Assembly (NCBI GenBank): GCA_945882315.1 | Contig: CAMCWB010000023.1 | Location: forward strand, 1-50,899 | DNA: 50,899 nucleotides | From: Bauldia litoralis | GTDB lineage: Bacteria > Pseudomonadota > Alphaproteobacteria > Rhizobiales > Kaistiaceae | Direction of reading: 5' to 3' | Position numbers and translations under genes: made by a program | In this document: positions 30,265 through 41,442 of the stretch, one piece after another | Position numbering within the stretch: position 1 is the first letter of the stretch | Layout: the number at the start of each line of letters is the position of its first letter | The notes under the pieces: model-generated | Told to the model about the DNA's origin: nothing | What the model saw: the letters and a program-made list of their open reading frames with translations, nothing else | The model's database searches: none

Positions 30265-31296
30265 TTACTGCTGCTGGGCCGCGGACAGCTTCGCCCAGAT
30301 ATCCTTGGGTACGTCGTGGATGCGCTGGACGGAAGCCTGCACATCGACACCCGACAGCGCGCCGTCGAGGCTGCGGCCGGCCTTGACGCTCTGGTCGCGA
30401 TACTCCGGATCGGCGAGCGTCTCGTCGACCGCCTTGCGGAGCGTTTCGACGACATTGTCCGGCGTCGCCGGCGGCACATAGAGCGGGATCGAGGATTCGA
30501 AGCGGAGCGCATAGGCTTCGAGGATCTGCTTGGTCTCGTCCGGCAGTGCACCGATCTCGAAGACGGTCGGAACGTCGGGGAGGTTCGGGTCGCGCTTCAG
30601 CCCAACCGTGAAGAGCGGAATGAATTTCTCCTTCCACGAGGAATCAGTCGCGAAGCCGCCGAAGGGGCCGCAGCTGCCGTTCACTTCGCCGCGCTGCATG
30701 GCGAGGTTCACGTCCTTGTCGCTCTCGTAGGAGGAGATGGCGCGGGCGTTCCAGCCGAGCGCCGGGCCGACCAGCTTGATCACGGTCGGGCCGGCGGCGT
30801 CCGGCGCGACATCGCCGACGATCCATTCCTCGGACGACTTCGTCAGGTCGGCGGCGGTCTTGAAGGGCGATTCATGCCAGGCCATGCAGACCGCGCCGTA
30901 GCCGGCGAGCGAGCCGAGATATTTGAACGCGTTGGCATCGAAATTGACGCCCTCGTCGCCCTTGGCGCTGGCGACGGCGCGGGCCGAACCATAGGTGCCG
31001 ATGACGTAGCCGGTCGCTTCGGCCTGGCTGAACATGTAGTTGGTCGCGATGTTGTGGCCGCCACCGGGCATGTTCTCGACGACGATCGAGGGATTGCCGG
31101 GGATGTGCTTGGTGAAATAGGGCGCCAGGATGCGGACATAGGCGTCGCCATTGCCGCCGGCGCTCCAGGAGACCACGAAGCGCAGTGTCTTGCCGCCGAA
31201 ATAGGTTGCCGGATCGTAATTCTGGCTCGCCGCGACGCCTGCAAGACCAACGGTGAAAGACAGGGCAAGCGCGGCGACGGATGTGATTTTTTTCAT
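30265..31296 (-). CDS. tctC: Tripartite tricarboxylate transporter substrate-binding protein TctC
   Basis: TctC-type proteins capture organic acids or amino-acid-like anions in the periplasm and deliver them to TctAB. The 343-residue protein has a signal peptide (ITSVAALALSFTVGLAGVAA), then YFGGKTLRFVVSWSAGGNGD (about 32-51), the family's NMPGGGHNIATNYMF (about 79-93), and the C-terminal lobe with DPEYRDQSVKAGRSL. The strong ribosome site GGGAGATAAAA precedes the ATG. It leads the order tctC-tctA-tctB-peptidase. The ligand is not predictable. Confidence 0.92.
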   Translation of the reverse strand: MKKITSVAALALSFTVGLAGVAASQNYDPATYFGGKTLRFVVSWSAGGNGDAYVRILAPYFTKHIPGNPSIVVENMPGGGHNIATNYMFSQAEATGYVIGTYGSARAVASAKGDEGVNFDANAFKYLGSLAGYGAVCMAWHESPFKTAADLTKSSEEWIVGDVAPDAAGPTVIKLVGPALGWNARAISSYESDKDVNLAMQRGEVNGSCGPFGGFATDSSWKEKFIPLFTVGLKRDPNLPDVPTVFEIGALPDETKQILEAYALRFESSIPLYVPPATPDNVVETLRKAVDETLADPEYRDQSVKAGRSLDGALSGVDVQASVQRIHDVPKDIWAKLSAAQQQ

Positions 31297-31387
31297 TTTT
31301 ATCTCCCTCGATTGGCGAGGCCGGGACTATGGCCGATCGCCCGCCGCGCCGCAACGCAAAGGCATGATTGCGGCGCCGGCCGCAGCG

Positions 31388-32494
31388 CTACATCGGCGCG
31401 TAATCGTAGCGGTCGGCGCGCCACTCGTAGAGTACGTAGGAGGGCAGGTTGGCGTCGCCCTTGTCGTCGAATTCGATCGTGCCCAGCACCGTGTCGAAGG
31501 TGAATTCGGCGAGCGTCGACGCGACCGCGGCATAGTCCAGCGAGCCGGCGGTTTGCACCGCCGCCGCCCAGGCCTGCACGGCGGCGTAGGAGGGCAGTAC
31601 ATAGGCTTCCGCGACGATGCCCTTTGCGGCGAGGCGTGAAACGGCCTCGGCGGCTTCCGGCGATTTTGCCGGATCGGGCGGATAGAGCATGAGCGCGCCG
31701 GTGCCCGCGTCGCCGGCCACCGAGAGAAATTCGTCGGTCATCAGCGCGTCGCCGGTGACGAGCTGCGTCCGCATGCCGGCGTCACGCATGCGGCGGATGA
31801 TGAGGCCGGCCTCTGTGTGGTCGCCGGCGAAGAACAGGACGTCGATGGCCTCGGCCGTGAGACGGGCGATCAGCGGCGTGAGGTCGGCCTGCTCGGGGCT
31901 GTAGGTCTCGAACACGGTCTCGCTCTTGCCGGCTTCGTTCAGCGCGCGCCGCGTCGCTTCGGCGAGGCCGGCGCCGTAAGGCGAGCCGTCATGGACGATG
32001 GCGACTTTGGCGTCAGCGTATTTGGTTGCGAGGAACGCACCGGCGAGCGGGCCCTGGCGGTCGTCACGGCCAGTCAGACGGAAGATGCCGGGACCGGGAC
32101 GACGGTCGGTATATCGGCCTTCGCGGGCGCCGGGGGAAATCTGGATGATGCCGGCCTGGTGATAGACGGGTGAAGCGACGATCGAGGCGCCCGAGAAGAG
32201 ATGACCGACCATCAATCTGATCTCGCGGCCGATCATCTGGTTGGCGACCGACTCGGCCTGCTTGCGGTCGCAGCGATCGTCGCCGGCCTCGAGGACAAGC
32301 TGCTCGCCGAGGAGACCGCCCTTGGCGTTGATATCGTCGATCGCCTGCTGGGCGCCGGCCACCATCTCGGCGCCGAAGACGGCAAGATTACCCGACATTG
32401 GGCCGGCCACGCCGATGACGATCTCTGCTACGGCGGGCGTCGCGGCGAGAAGCGCCAGCGCGGTCAGGAAGATCTTCTTCATCGCCGATGACAT
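31388..32494 (-). CDS. Branched-chain amino acid ABC transporter binding protein (paralogue lacking the disulfide)
   Basis: This 368-residue LivJ-type periplasmic binding protein has a signal peptide (KKIFLTALALLAATPAVAE, about 6-24) and the two-lobed Peripla_BP_6 fold: GPMSGNLAVFGAEMVAGAQQ (about 31-50), GLLGEQLVLEAGDDRCD, and RRPGPGIFRLTGRDDRQGP. It is clearly homologous along its whole length to the adjacent binding protein (32599-33699). One of the two disulfide cysteines is replaced: MVGHLFSGAS here against VVGSYCSGAS there. A terminator separates the two, so expression may be independent. Confidence 0.88.
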   Translation of the reverse strand: MSSAMKKIFLTALALLAATPAVAEIVIGVAGPMSGNLAVFGAEMVAGAQQAIDDINAKGGLLGEQLVLEAGDDRCDRKQAESVANQMIGREIRLMVGHLFSGASIVASPVYHQAGIIQISPGAREGRYTDRRPGPGIFRLTGRDDRQGPLAGAFLATKYADAKVAIVHDGSPYGAGLAEATRRALNEAGKSETVFETYSPEQADLTPLIARLTAEAIDVLFFAGDHTEAGLIIRRMRDAGMRTQLVTGDALMTDEFLSVAGDAGTGALMLYPPDPAKSPEAAEAVSRLAAKGIVAEAYVLPSYAAVQAWAAAVQTAGSLDYAAVASTLAEFTFDTVLGTIEFDDKGDANLPSYVLYEWRADRYDYAPM

Positions 32495-32550
32495 GACGCG
32501 ACCTTGGCCTGCCGGGGAGCGTCAGGCTAGGGGCCGCAGGCCCAAAAGAA

Positions 32551-32575
32551 AAGGCCCGCCGGGTGGCGGGCCTTT
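32551..32575 (-). terminator. Terminator of the liv operon
   Basis: AAGGCCCGCC and GGCGGGCCTT flank a GGGT loop, a perfect 10-bp stem. On the minus strand it is followed by TTCTTTT. It lies 24 nt after the stop of the binding-protein gene at 32599. Confidence 0.85.
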
Positions 32576-32598
32576 CCGATCGCGTCAGGACGCGAAGA

Positions 32599-33699
32599 CT
32601 ATTTGGCGTAATCGTACTTGCCGTCGTGCCAAGAATACATGACATAGCCCGGCAGGCTGACGTCGCCCTTCTCGTCGAAGTCGATCGAGCCGATCACGGT
32701 GTCGAAGGTGCCTTCATCCAGCGCCTTCACAACCGGTTCGAAATCCGTCGTGCCGGCTTTCGTGGCGGCAGCGGCCCAAGCCTGAACCGCCCCGTAGGTA
32801 TAGAGGACGTAGCCTTCCGGCGTGGTGCCGGCATCGGTGAAGGCCTTGACGATGTCGGCAACGGCCGGGTTCTTGGCCGGATCCGGCGAGAAGGTCATCA
32901 GGGTTCCCTCGCCGGCCGGGCCGGAGATGGTCCAGAACTGCTCGCTGACCAGCGCATCGCCGGCCATCAGGGTCGCTTCAAGGCCCTGGGCGCGCGCCTG
33001 CTTGATGAGCGTGCCGGCTTCCGTGTGGTAAGTGCCGGTATAGATCAGGTCGACCTTCGCGGCCTTCAGCTTGGTGATCAGGGCGTTGAAGTCGGTGTCG
33101 CCCTTGTTGAAGGCGTCGACCAGGACGGGCTTGCCGCCGCCGGCTTCGTAAGCCTTCTGGGCTTCGAGAGCGAGACCTTCGCCATAGGGCGACTTGTCGT
33201 TCAGGAAGGCGACGTTCTTGCCGGCAAAATGCTCGAGGATGTATTTCGCGGCAGCCGGTCCCTGCTGGTCGTCACGGCCGCAGACGCGATAGATGCCGGG
33301 GCCGGGACGCTCGTCGGTGAATTTCGGATTGGTCGAGGCGGGCGAGATCTGGATGATCTGCGATTCCGCGTAGACGGAGGACGCCGGGATCGACGCGCCC
33401 GAGCAATAGGAGCCGACGACGAAGACCGAGCCGCTGCCGGCGACCCGGTTGGCGACGCTGGTCGATTCCGTGCCGTCGCACTTGTCGTCTTCGACATTGA
33501 GGATGATCTGCTGGCCGAGAAGGCCGCCGGCGGCGTTGATGTCGGCAACCGCCTTCTCCGCGCCGGCTTTGATCTGTGCGCCGAAGGTCGCCTCACTGCC
33601 GGTTATCGGGGCCTGGACCGTGATCGTGATGTCGGCGAAAGCGCTGGTGGAGATCAGAGCGGTACTCAGCATCAAACCGGTAAGCAACGATGTCTTCAT
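32599..33699 (-). CDS. livJ: Branched-chain amino acid ABC transporter binding protein
   Basis: From the ATG at 33699 this is a 366-residue Peripla_BP_6 protein. It has a signal peptide (SLLTGLMLSTALISTSAFA, about 4-22), the lobe-1 segment APITGSEATFGAQIKAGAEK, and DDKCDGTES / VVGSYCSGAS with the two cysteines that form the conserved LivJ disulfide. The ligand-loop region QIIQISPASTNPKFTD (about 115-130) follows. AGGAAGAGAG precedes the ATG. The position directly after livF and the DUF6867 gene makes it the main receptor for LivHMGF. Confidence 0.9.
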   Translation of the reverse strand: MKTSLLTGLMLSTALISTSAFADITITVQAPITGSEATFGAQIKAGAEKAVADINAAGGLLGQQIILNVEDDKCDGTESTSVANRVAGSGSVFVVGSYCSGASIPASSVYAESQIIQISPASTNPKFTDERPGPGIYRVCGRDDQQGPAAAKYILEHFAGKNVAFLNDKSPYGEGLALEAQKAYEAGGGKPVLVDAFNKGDTDFNALITKLKAAKVDLIYTGTYHTEAGTLIKQARAQGLEATLMAGDALVSEQFWTISGPAGEGTLMTFSPDPAKNPAVADIVKAFTDAGTTPEGYVLYTYGAVQAWAAAATKAGTTDFEPVVKALDEGTFDTVIGSIDFDEKGDVSLPGYVMYSWHDGKYDYAK

Positions 33700-33815
33700 C
33701 ACTCTCTTCCTTCTGAAGGGCTTGCCCGCGCACCGGCTGGTGGGCGGGGGTTGCCTAGGATTGCTATCTGAAATGTTTTTCTCGGCAGAGTCACGCCCAA
33801 AAATCGGCCGAAACC

Positions 33816-34166
33816 CTAGCTTTCTCCCGATTTCAGGCGCCAGGACAAGGGGCCGTCGGCCGCCACGCGCCAAGCATAGCGCTCCGTCATCTGGCGGACA
33901 CGGGTCAGGCGATGACCGATCGTCGTGGCGATCAGCAAGGTCACCAGATCGACCAGGAAAAATCTCGGCGACAACAGCGTGCCGTGGAAAATGGCGTAGT
34001 GGATGAAGCGCACGGCGCAGGCGAGCGGGAGCATCCAGAGGAGGGCGCGGGTGAGCGGCTCCCAAGAGAGCGCCACGGCCCGGCCGGCCATGATCGCCGC
34101 GCCGCCGCCGAGGATGAGCGTCACGATGATGAAGTCGGCGATGCTGTTTTCCCAGAGGATGCCCAT
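33816..34166 (-). CDS. DUF6867 membrane protein of the liv operon
   Basis: The 116-residue protein has three hydrophobic spans, near 8-28 (SIADFIIVTLILGGGAAIMAG), 37-57 and 66-85 (PRFFLVDLVTLLIATTIGHR), then a basic, Arg- and Trp-rich tail. The family is found beside livF in rhizobial genomes; its role is unknown. The ATG at 34166 lies 2 nt after the livF stop; an alternative TTG at 34172 would overlap livF by 4 nt. It probably is an accessory membrane component, but only synteny supports that. Confidence 0.75.
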   Translation of the reverse strand: MGILWENSIADFIIVTLILGGGAAIMAGRAVALSWEPLTRALLWMLPLACAVRFIHYAIFHGTLLSPRFFLVDLVTLLIATTIGHRLTRVRQMTERYAWRVAADGPLSWRLKSGES

Positions 34167-34168
34167 GC

Positions 34169-37202
<3,034 letters not shown>

Positions 37203-37205
37203 GCG

Positions 37206-38120
37206 TCAGACTTTCTCGACCTCGGGCCGGCCGAGGAGGCCGCTCGGCAGGAAGATCAACACGATGGCGAGAATGGAGAAGGCGGCGACATCCTTGTAGT
37301 CGACCGACACATAGCCGGCGAAGAAAGTCTCGATCAGGCCGATGGTCAGGCCGCCGAGGACGGCACCGGGCAGCGAGCCGATGCCGCCGAGCACCGCCGC
37401 GGTGAAGGCTTTGATGCCGACCACGAAGCCGGCGTAGAAATCGGTGACGCCGTAATAGATGAGGTGCATGAGGCCGGCGACGGCGGCAAGCGCTGCGCCG
37501 ATGACGAAGGTCAGCGAGATCGTCCGGTCGACATTGACGCCCAGCAGCGCCGCCATCTTCAGATCCTGCTCGCAGGCGCGCTGGGCGCGGCCGAGCGAGG
37601 TCTTGGTCACCAGCCATGTGAAGATGCAGAGCACGACGACGGTCACGACCATCACCGAGAGCTGCGAATATTGCAGGATGACCGGGAAGGAGCCTTCGTT
37701 GAAGAAGCTCATATAGCCGGGGATGAGGGTCGGGAAGGACTTCTTGTCGGCGCCCTGGGCGTTCTGGATGTAGTTCTGCAGGACGATGGACATGCCGATC
37801 GCCGAGATGAGCGGCGCCAGCCGGAAAGAGCCGCGGAGCGGTCGATAGGCCATGCGCTCGACCGTCCAGCCATACAGTGAGGTCAGCAACAGGCTGACGA
37901 GGAGGAGGAGCAGCAGGATCACCGGCACGGCGGTGATGCCGATGCTGAGGATAAGCACCACGGCGACGAGCGAAATCATGGTCGAAACCATGAAGATGTC
38001 GCCATGCGCGAAATTGATCATGCCGATGATCCCGTAGACCATCGTGTAGCCGATCGCGATCAGCCCGTAGATCGATCCGAGCGTGACGCCATTGATCAGT
38101 TGCTGAAGGAAATACTCCAT
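37206..38120 (-). CDS. livH: Branched-chain amino acid ABC transporter permease LivH
   Basis: The 304-residue permease starts MEYFLQQLINGVTLGSIYGL, canonical for LivH, with about eight helices and the ATPase-contact loop GRAQRACEQDLKMAALLGVN (about 173-192). It is the first gene of livHMGF-DUF6867-livJ. The 145 bp between it and the upstream glycosylase gene must hold the promoter; TTGTCACATAGTTTCAAC around 38187-38203 is a possible element but not convincing. Confidence 0.95.
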   Translation of the reverse strand: MEYFLQQLINGVTLGSIYGLIAIGYTMVYGIIGMINFAHGDIFMVSTMISLVAVVLILSIGITAVPVILLLLLLVSLLLTSLYGWTVERMAYRPLRGSFRLAPLISAIGMSIVLQNYIQNAQGADKKSFPTLIPGYMSFFNEGSFPVILQYSQLSVMVVTVVVLCIFTWLVTKTSLGRAQRACEQDLKMAALLGVNVDRTISLTFVIGAALAAVAGLMHLIYYGVTDFYAGFVVGIKAFTAAVLGGIGSLPGAVLGGLTIGLIETFFAGYVSVDYKDVAAFSILAIVLIFLPSGLLGRPEVEKV

Positions 38121-38265
38121 TCGCGCCTTGCCCCTGAGGTGCGATGGCTATCCGCCGGAGAGTTCGGACCGCGATCCGCTCCCTTTGTCACATAGTTTCA
38201 ACATTGGCGCAGGAAACCGGCCCCGGCAAGCCTCGCAAGCGAAAAAACCGCGTGATCAAGCGGAC

Positions 38266-39111
38266 TTATCCGAAGTCCTGTGAGGGCTGATCCAGCGCCG
38301 TCTTGAGGGTCAGGAGGTCGCGCCAGGCGAGCCGCTTCTGCAGGGGCTGGCGCAAAAAATAAGCCGGGTGGAGCGTCGCCAGGACCTTGATCGTCCGGGT
38401 CCCGGTGTCGAAGTCGCGCCAGTTTCCGCGCAGTCGCAGGATGCCTTCCGAGGTCGCCATCATCTCTTTGGCCGCGGCACCGCCGAGGCAGAGCAGGAAA
38501 TCCGGATCGACCAGTTGGATCTGGCGTTCGATGAAAGGGCGGCAGGCAGCCGTCTCCTGCGGCGTCGGCGTGCGGTTGCCCGGCGGACGCCAGGGAACGA
38601 CATTGGCGATATAGACCGAGGTCCGGTCGAGGCCGATGGCGGCGAGCATGCGGTCGAGGAGCTGGCCCGAGCGGCCGACGAAGGGCAGGCCCTGAATGTC
38701 CTCGTCGCGGCCGGGCGCTTCGCCGACCAGCATGACGCGGGAATCCGGGTTGCCGTCGCCGAAAACGAGCCGGGTGGCGGTGAGCTTCAGATTGCAGCCG
38801 GTGAAGCCGTCGAGCGCCAGGCGCAATTCGTCGAGCGTGTTCGCCGCCTTGGCCGTCTCGCGGGCCGCCCTCGCGGTGGCGTCGGAGGCCGGCACCGTCG
38901 GGGCCGGCGCGACAGCGGCAGGCCGCGACGGGGCGGGACGCTGCAGAGGCGGGCGCTCCGCTTCGGCATCACGGCGGGCTTCCGGCGCCGGCTTCGCTGC
39001 GGGCGCGACGAGGCGATCGACGGGCGTCTCGTCGATGGCGATATCTACGCCCATCTCCTCATACCAGTGGAGGAGGGCAATCGCCTCCGCCCGGCCCGCG
39101 ATTTCCTGCAT
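38266..39111 (-). CDS. Family 4-type uracil-DNA glycosylase lacking Fe-S ligands
   Basis: The 281-residue protein has a Pro/Ala-rich N-terminal extension (about 30-90) and a C-terminal UDG domain: [20 protein letters not shown] (130-149), [17 protein letters not shown] (about 170-186) and HPAYFLR (248-254). UDGs excise uracil from DNA. Classical family 4 enzymes hold a [4Fe-4S] cluster with four cysteines. Here the CxxC pair is CNLK (C106 only), and the NxxKCRPP cysteine is Trp (VVPWRPP). Only C106 and C190 correspond, so cluster binding is doubtful. It is divergent from the sugar dehydrogenase gene. Confidence 0.9.
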   Translation of the reverse strand: MQEIAGRAEAIALLHWYEEMGVDIAIDETPVDRLVAPAAKPAPEARRDAEAERPPLQRPAPSRPAAVAPAPTVPASDATARAARETAKAANTLDELRLALDGFTGCNLKLTATRLVFGDGNPDSRVMLVGEAPGRDEDIQGLPFVGRSGQLLDRMLAAIGLDRTSVYIANVVPWRPPGNRTPTPQETAACRPFIERQIQLVDPDFLLCLGGAAAKEMMATSEGILRLRGNWRDFDTGTRTIKVLATLHPAYFLRQPLQKRLAWRDLLTLKTALDQPSQDFG

Positions 39112-39276
39112 CGATCCTGCCTTTCGAGCCGGCATCCTAGAGATGCTTCCGGCAGAGGCAAGCCGGCCGCAAGGCCGGGCCTCCGACACAGCGGATTCAC
39201 GACTTCGTGTAGGTCTGGAACCGGTGGACTCGTGAATGATTGGTGCGGCGATGTCCCAGAAATACGGAGGGATGCG

Positions 39277-40617
39277 ATGCTGCCGATGAGCCGGCTCGGG
39301 GCCGCCCTGATCATCTTCATAGCCGGTGTCTCGGAGGCGATTGCCCAAGGCGGCGCGGTCCGCACCGGGACCGAGGCCTTCGGCGACTGGACCGGCGATG
39401 AACCCGGCGTCCGCCGCCACATCACGGCCGAAGACCTGCCGGCACCCGGCGAGACGCGTCCGTCCAGCAATCGCGCCGGCCGCGTCGCGGCGGATGGCGA
39501 TACCACGCCGCAGGTGCCGGCCGGCTTTGCGGCCGAGCTCGTCGCCCGCGGTCTCCAGCAGCCGCGCGTCATCCGGACAGCGCCGAACGGCGATCTTTTC
39601 TTCGCCGAAAGCGCCGCCAACCGCATCGGAGTGCTTCGCCTGGCTGCCGGCAGTGCCAAGCCGGAGGCCGAGGAAGTCTTCGCGAGCGGGCTCAGCCGGC
39701 CCTACGGCATCGCCTTCTATCCGCCGGGCCCGAATCCGGGTTGGATCTATGTCGCCAATGAGGGCAGCGTCGTCCGCTTCCCCTACAAGGACGGCGACCT
39801 GACGGCGTCCGGCGAAGCGGAAACCATCGTGCCGGATCTGCCGACCGGCGGGCATTGGACCCGCGACATCGCCTTCTCGCAGGACGGCAGCCGCATGTTC
39901 ATCTCGGTCGGCTCCGCCTCCAATGTTGCCCAGGGCCTGTCCGAGCCGCCGGAGGGCTTCGTCGAAAGCCACCCGCCCGGTGCGGTATGGGGCGAGGAGG
40001 AGCGGCGCGCCGCGGTCCTCGCCTTCGATCCGAACGGCGGCAACGAGACGACCTTCGCCACCGGCCTGCGTAACTGCTCGGGCCTGGCCATCCAGCCGGA
40101 GGGCGGGGCGCTCTGGTGTGCGGTCAACGAGCGCGACCAGCTCGGCGACGATCTGCCCTTCGAGTTCGCGACCAGCGTCGCGGAAGGCGGCTTCTATGGC
40201 TGGCCGTGGTTCTATATCGGCGGCAACCAGGATCCGCGCCATGCCGGCGCGCGTGCCGACCTCGCCGGCAAGGTCACTATCCCCGACGTACTTATCCAGG
40301 CGCATTCGGCGCCGCTCGGCATCGCCTTCTACGAAGGCGCCTTGTTCCCCGAAGATTATCGTGGCGATGCCTTCGTCGCCCTGCACGGCTCGTGGAACCG
40401 GGGCGAGCGCACCGGCTACAAGGTCGTCCGGCTTCTGTTCGAGAACGGCAGGCCGACCGGCGAGTATGAGGACTTCATGACCGGCTTCGTGGTTTCCGAC
40501 GCGGAGGTCTGGGGCCGGCCGGTCGGTGTCGCGGTCGGGGCCGACGGCGCGCTCTTCGTCACCGAGGACGGCAGCGGCACGATCTGGCGTGTTGCCCCGC
40601 AGGCCGGCCCGTCCTGA
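39277..40617 (+). CDS. PQQ-dependent sugar dehydrogenase (sorbosone/glucose dehydrogenase type)
   Basis: The 446-residue periplasmic protein has a signal peptide ([18 protein letters not shown]) and the soluble-GDH beta-propeller pattern: [20 protein letters not shown] (about 92-111), [40 protein letters not shown] (about 193-212), [20 protein letters not shown] and the C-terminal [18 protein letters not shown]. Family members oxidise aldoses or sorbosone with PQQ bound by calcium. GGAGG at 39266-39270 supports the start; the frame extends far upstream without function. Electrons would go to the respiratory chain; the sugar is unknown. Confidence 0.85.
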   Translation: MLPMSRLGAALIIFIAGVSEAIAQGGAVRTGTEAFGDWTGDEPGVRRHITAEDLPAPGETRPSSNRAGRVAADGDTTPQVPAGFAAELVARGLQQPRVIRTAPNGDLFFAESAANRIGVLRLAAGSAKPEAEEVFASGLSRPYGIAFYPPGPNPGWIYVANEGSVVRFPYKDGDLTASGEAETIVPDLPTGGHWTRDIAFSQDGSRMFISVGSASNVAQGLSEPPEGFVESHPPGAVWGEEERRAAVLAFDPNGGNETTFATGLRNCSGLAIQPEGGALWCAVNERDQLGDDLPFEFATSVAEGGFYGWPWFYIGGNQDPRHAGARADLAGKVTIPDVLIQAHSAPLGIAFYEGALFPEDYRGDAFVALHGSWNRGERTGYKVVRLLFENGRPTGEYEDFMTGFVVSDAEVWGRPVGVAVGADGALFVTEDGSGTIWRVAPQAGPS

Positions 40618-40712
40618 CGCCGATTTGCCGCCGCATGGATTTGCCCCGGCCTTGGGCTTGCCTTAGACAGGGTCCAAAGACTCGGCCGTCGAAGGTATCG
40701 AAAGGCATTTCC

Positions 40713-41414
40713 ATGAACTGGTTGAGCGGGCCCGCTCTTGCGTTCGCCCTGATCGCCGCCGGAACCACGGTTGCGGGCGCGCAAGCACCTAGTCTCGCGA
40801 TCGTCATCGCCAATGGCTATGACGGCTTCCTGCCCGGACCGGCGGGCGATGCCAACGCGATTGCCGACAAGGTCGAGGAGGGCGGCTTCTCGACGCTCCG
40901 CATCCTCGACGTCGCCGGCAAGGACTTCGCGCCGAAGCTCGAAGAGATCAAGAAGGCGGCGGCAACCGCCGGGCCGTTCCGCATCGTCTATGCGACCGGC
41001 TTCGGCATGTGCCTCAATGACGATCTGATGCTCTTCGCCGAGGACATGGAGCCGGAGAATTACAGCAGCGGCGAGGTCGGCGACGTCGTCGTGCCGCTCT
41101 CGCTCGTGGCGGAAGCTGCCGCGACCGGCGGCGGCCAGGTGCTCGTCGTCTTCGATACGACGCCCAACCAGTGCACCGATGATTCGCTGAAGACGGCGAA
41201 GTTTCCCGTATCCTCGGCGCTTCTGGTGACGACCGCGGTCGGCAGCGACGTCGTCGACGATTTCGACGAGACCGGACGGGGCGCCTTCGCGACAGCCTTC
41301 CTGCAGGCCTTCGCGCCGGAGCTTGGACCGAAGGATCTCGTCGACAAGCTGATCGAGCAGGTCAAGACAATGACCGAAGAGCAGCAGGTTCCGGTCCTGT
41401 TCGGGAAGCTCTAA
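40713..41414 (+). CDS. Secreted caspase-fold protein without catalytic residues
   Basis: The 233-residue protein has a signal peptide (GPALAFALIAAGTTVAGA, about 6-23) and a C14 caspase-like fold: LAIVIANGYDGFLPGPAGDA (28-47), a helix, LRILDVAGKDF, then VYATGFGMCLNDDLMLFAED and VLVVFDTTPNQC. In active metacaspases these are [Y]AGHG with the catalytic His and DAC with the catalytic Cys. Here the His position is F97 (TGFGM) and the Cys position T150 (DTT). The enzyme is therefore probably inactive and may act as a binding protein. AAAGG lies 8 nt before the ATG. Confidence 0.75.
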   Translation: MNWLSGPALAFALIAAGTTVAGAQAPSLAIVIANGYDGFLPGPAGDANAIADKVEEGGFSTLRILDVAGKDFAPKLEEIKKAAATAGPFRIVYATGFGMCLNDDLMLFAEDMEPENYSSGEVGDVVVPLSLVAEAAATGGGQVLVVFDTTPNQCTDDSLKTAKFPVSSALLVTTAVGSDVVDDFDETGRGAFATAFLQAFAPELGPKDLVDKLIEQVKTMTEEQQVPVLFGKL

Positions 41415-41442
41415 AGGCAACGACAAGAAGCGCGGAGGCGAC

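Noticed and set aside
28470-30386. A 638-codon plus-strand frame opposite tctA and tctB
   Set aside because: Shadow of the transporter genes; no start signal and no family resemblance.
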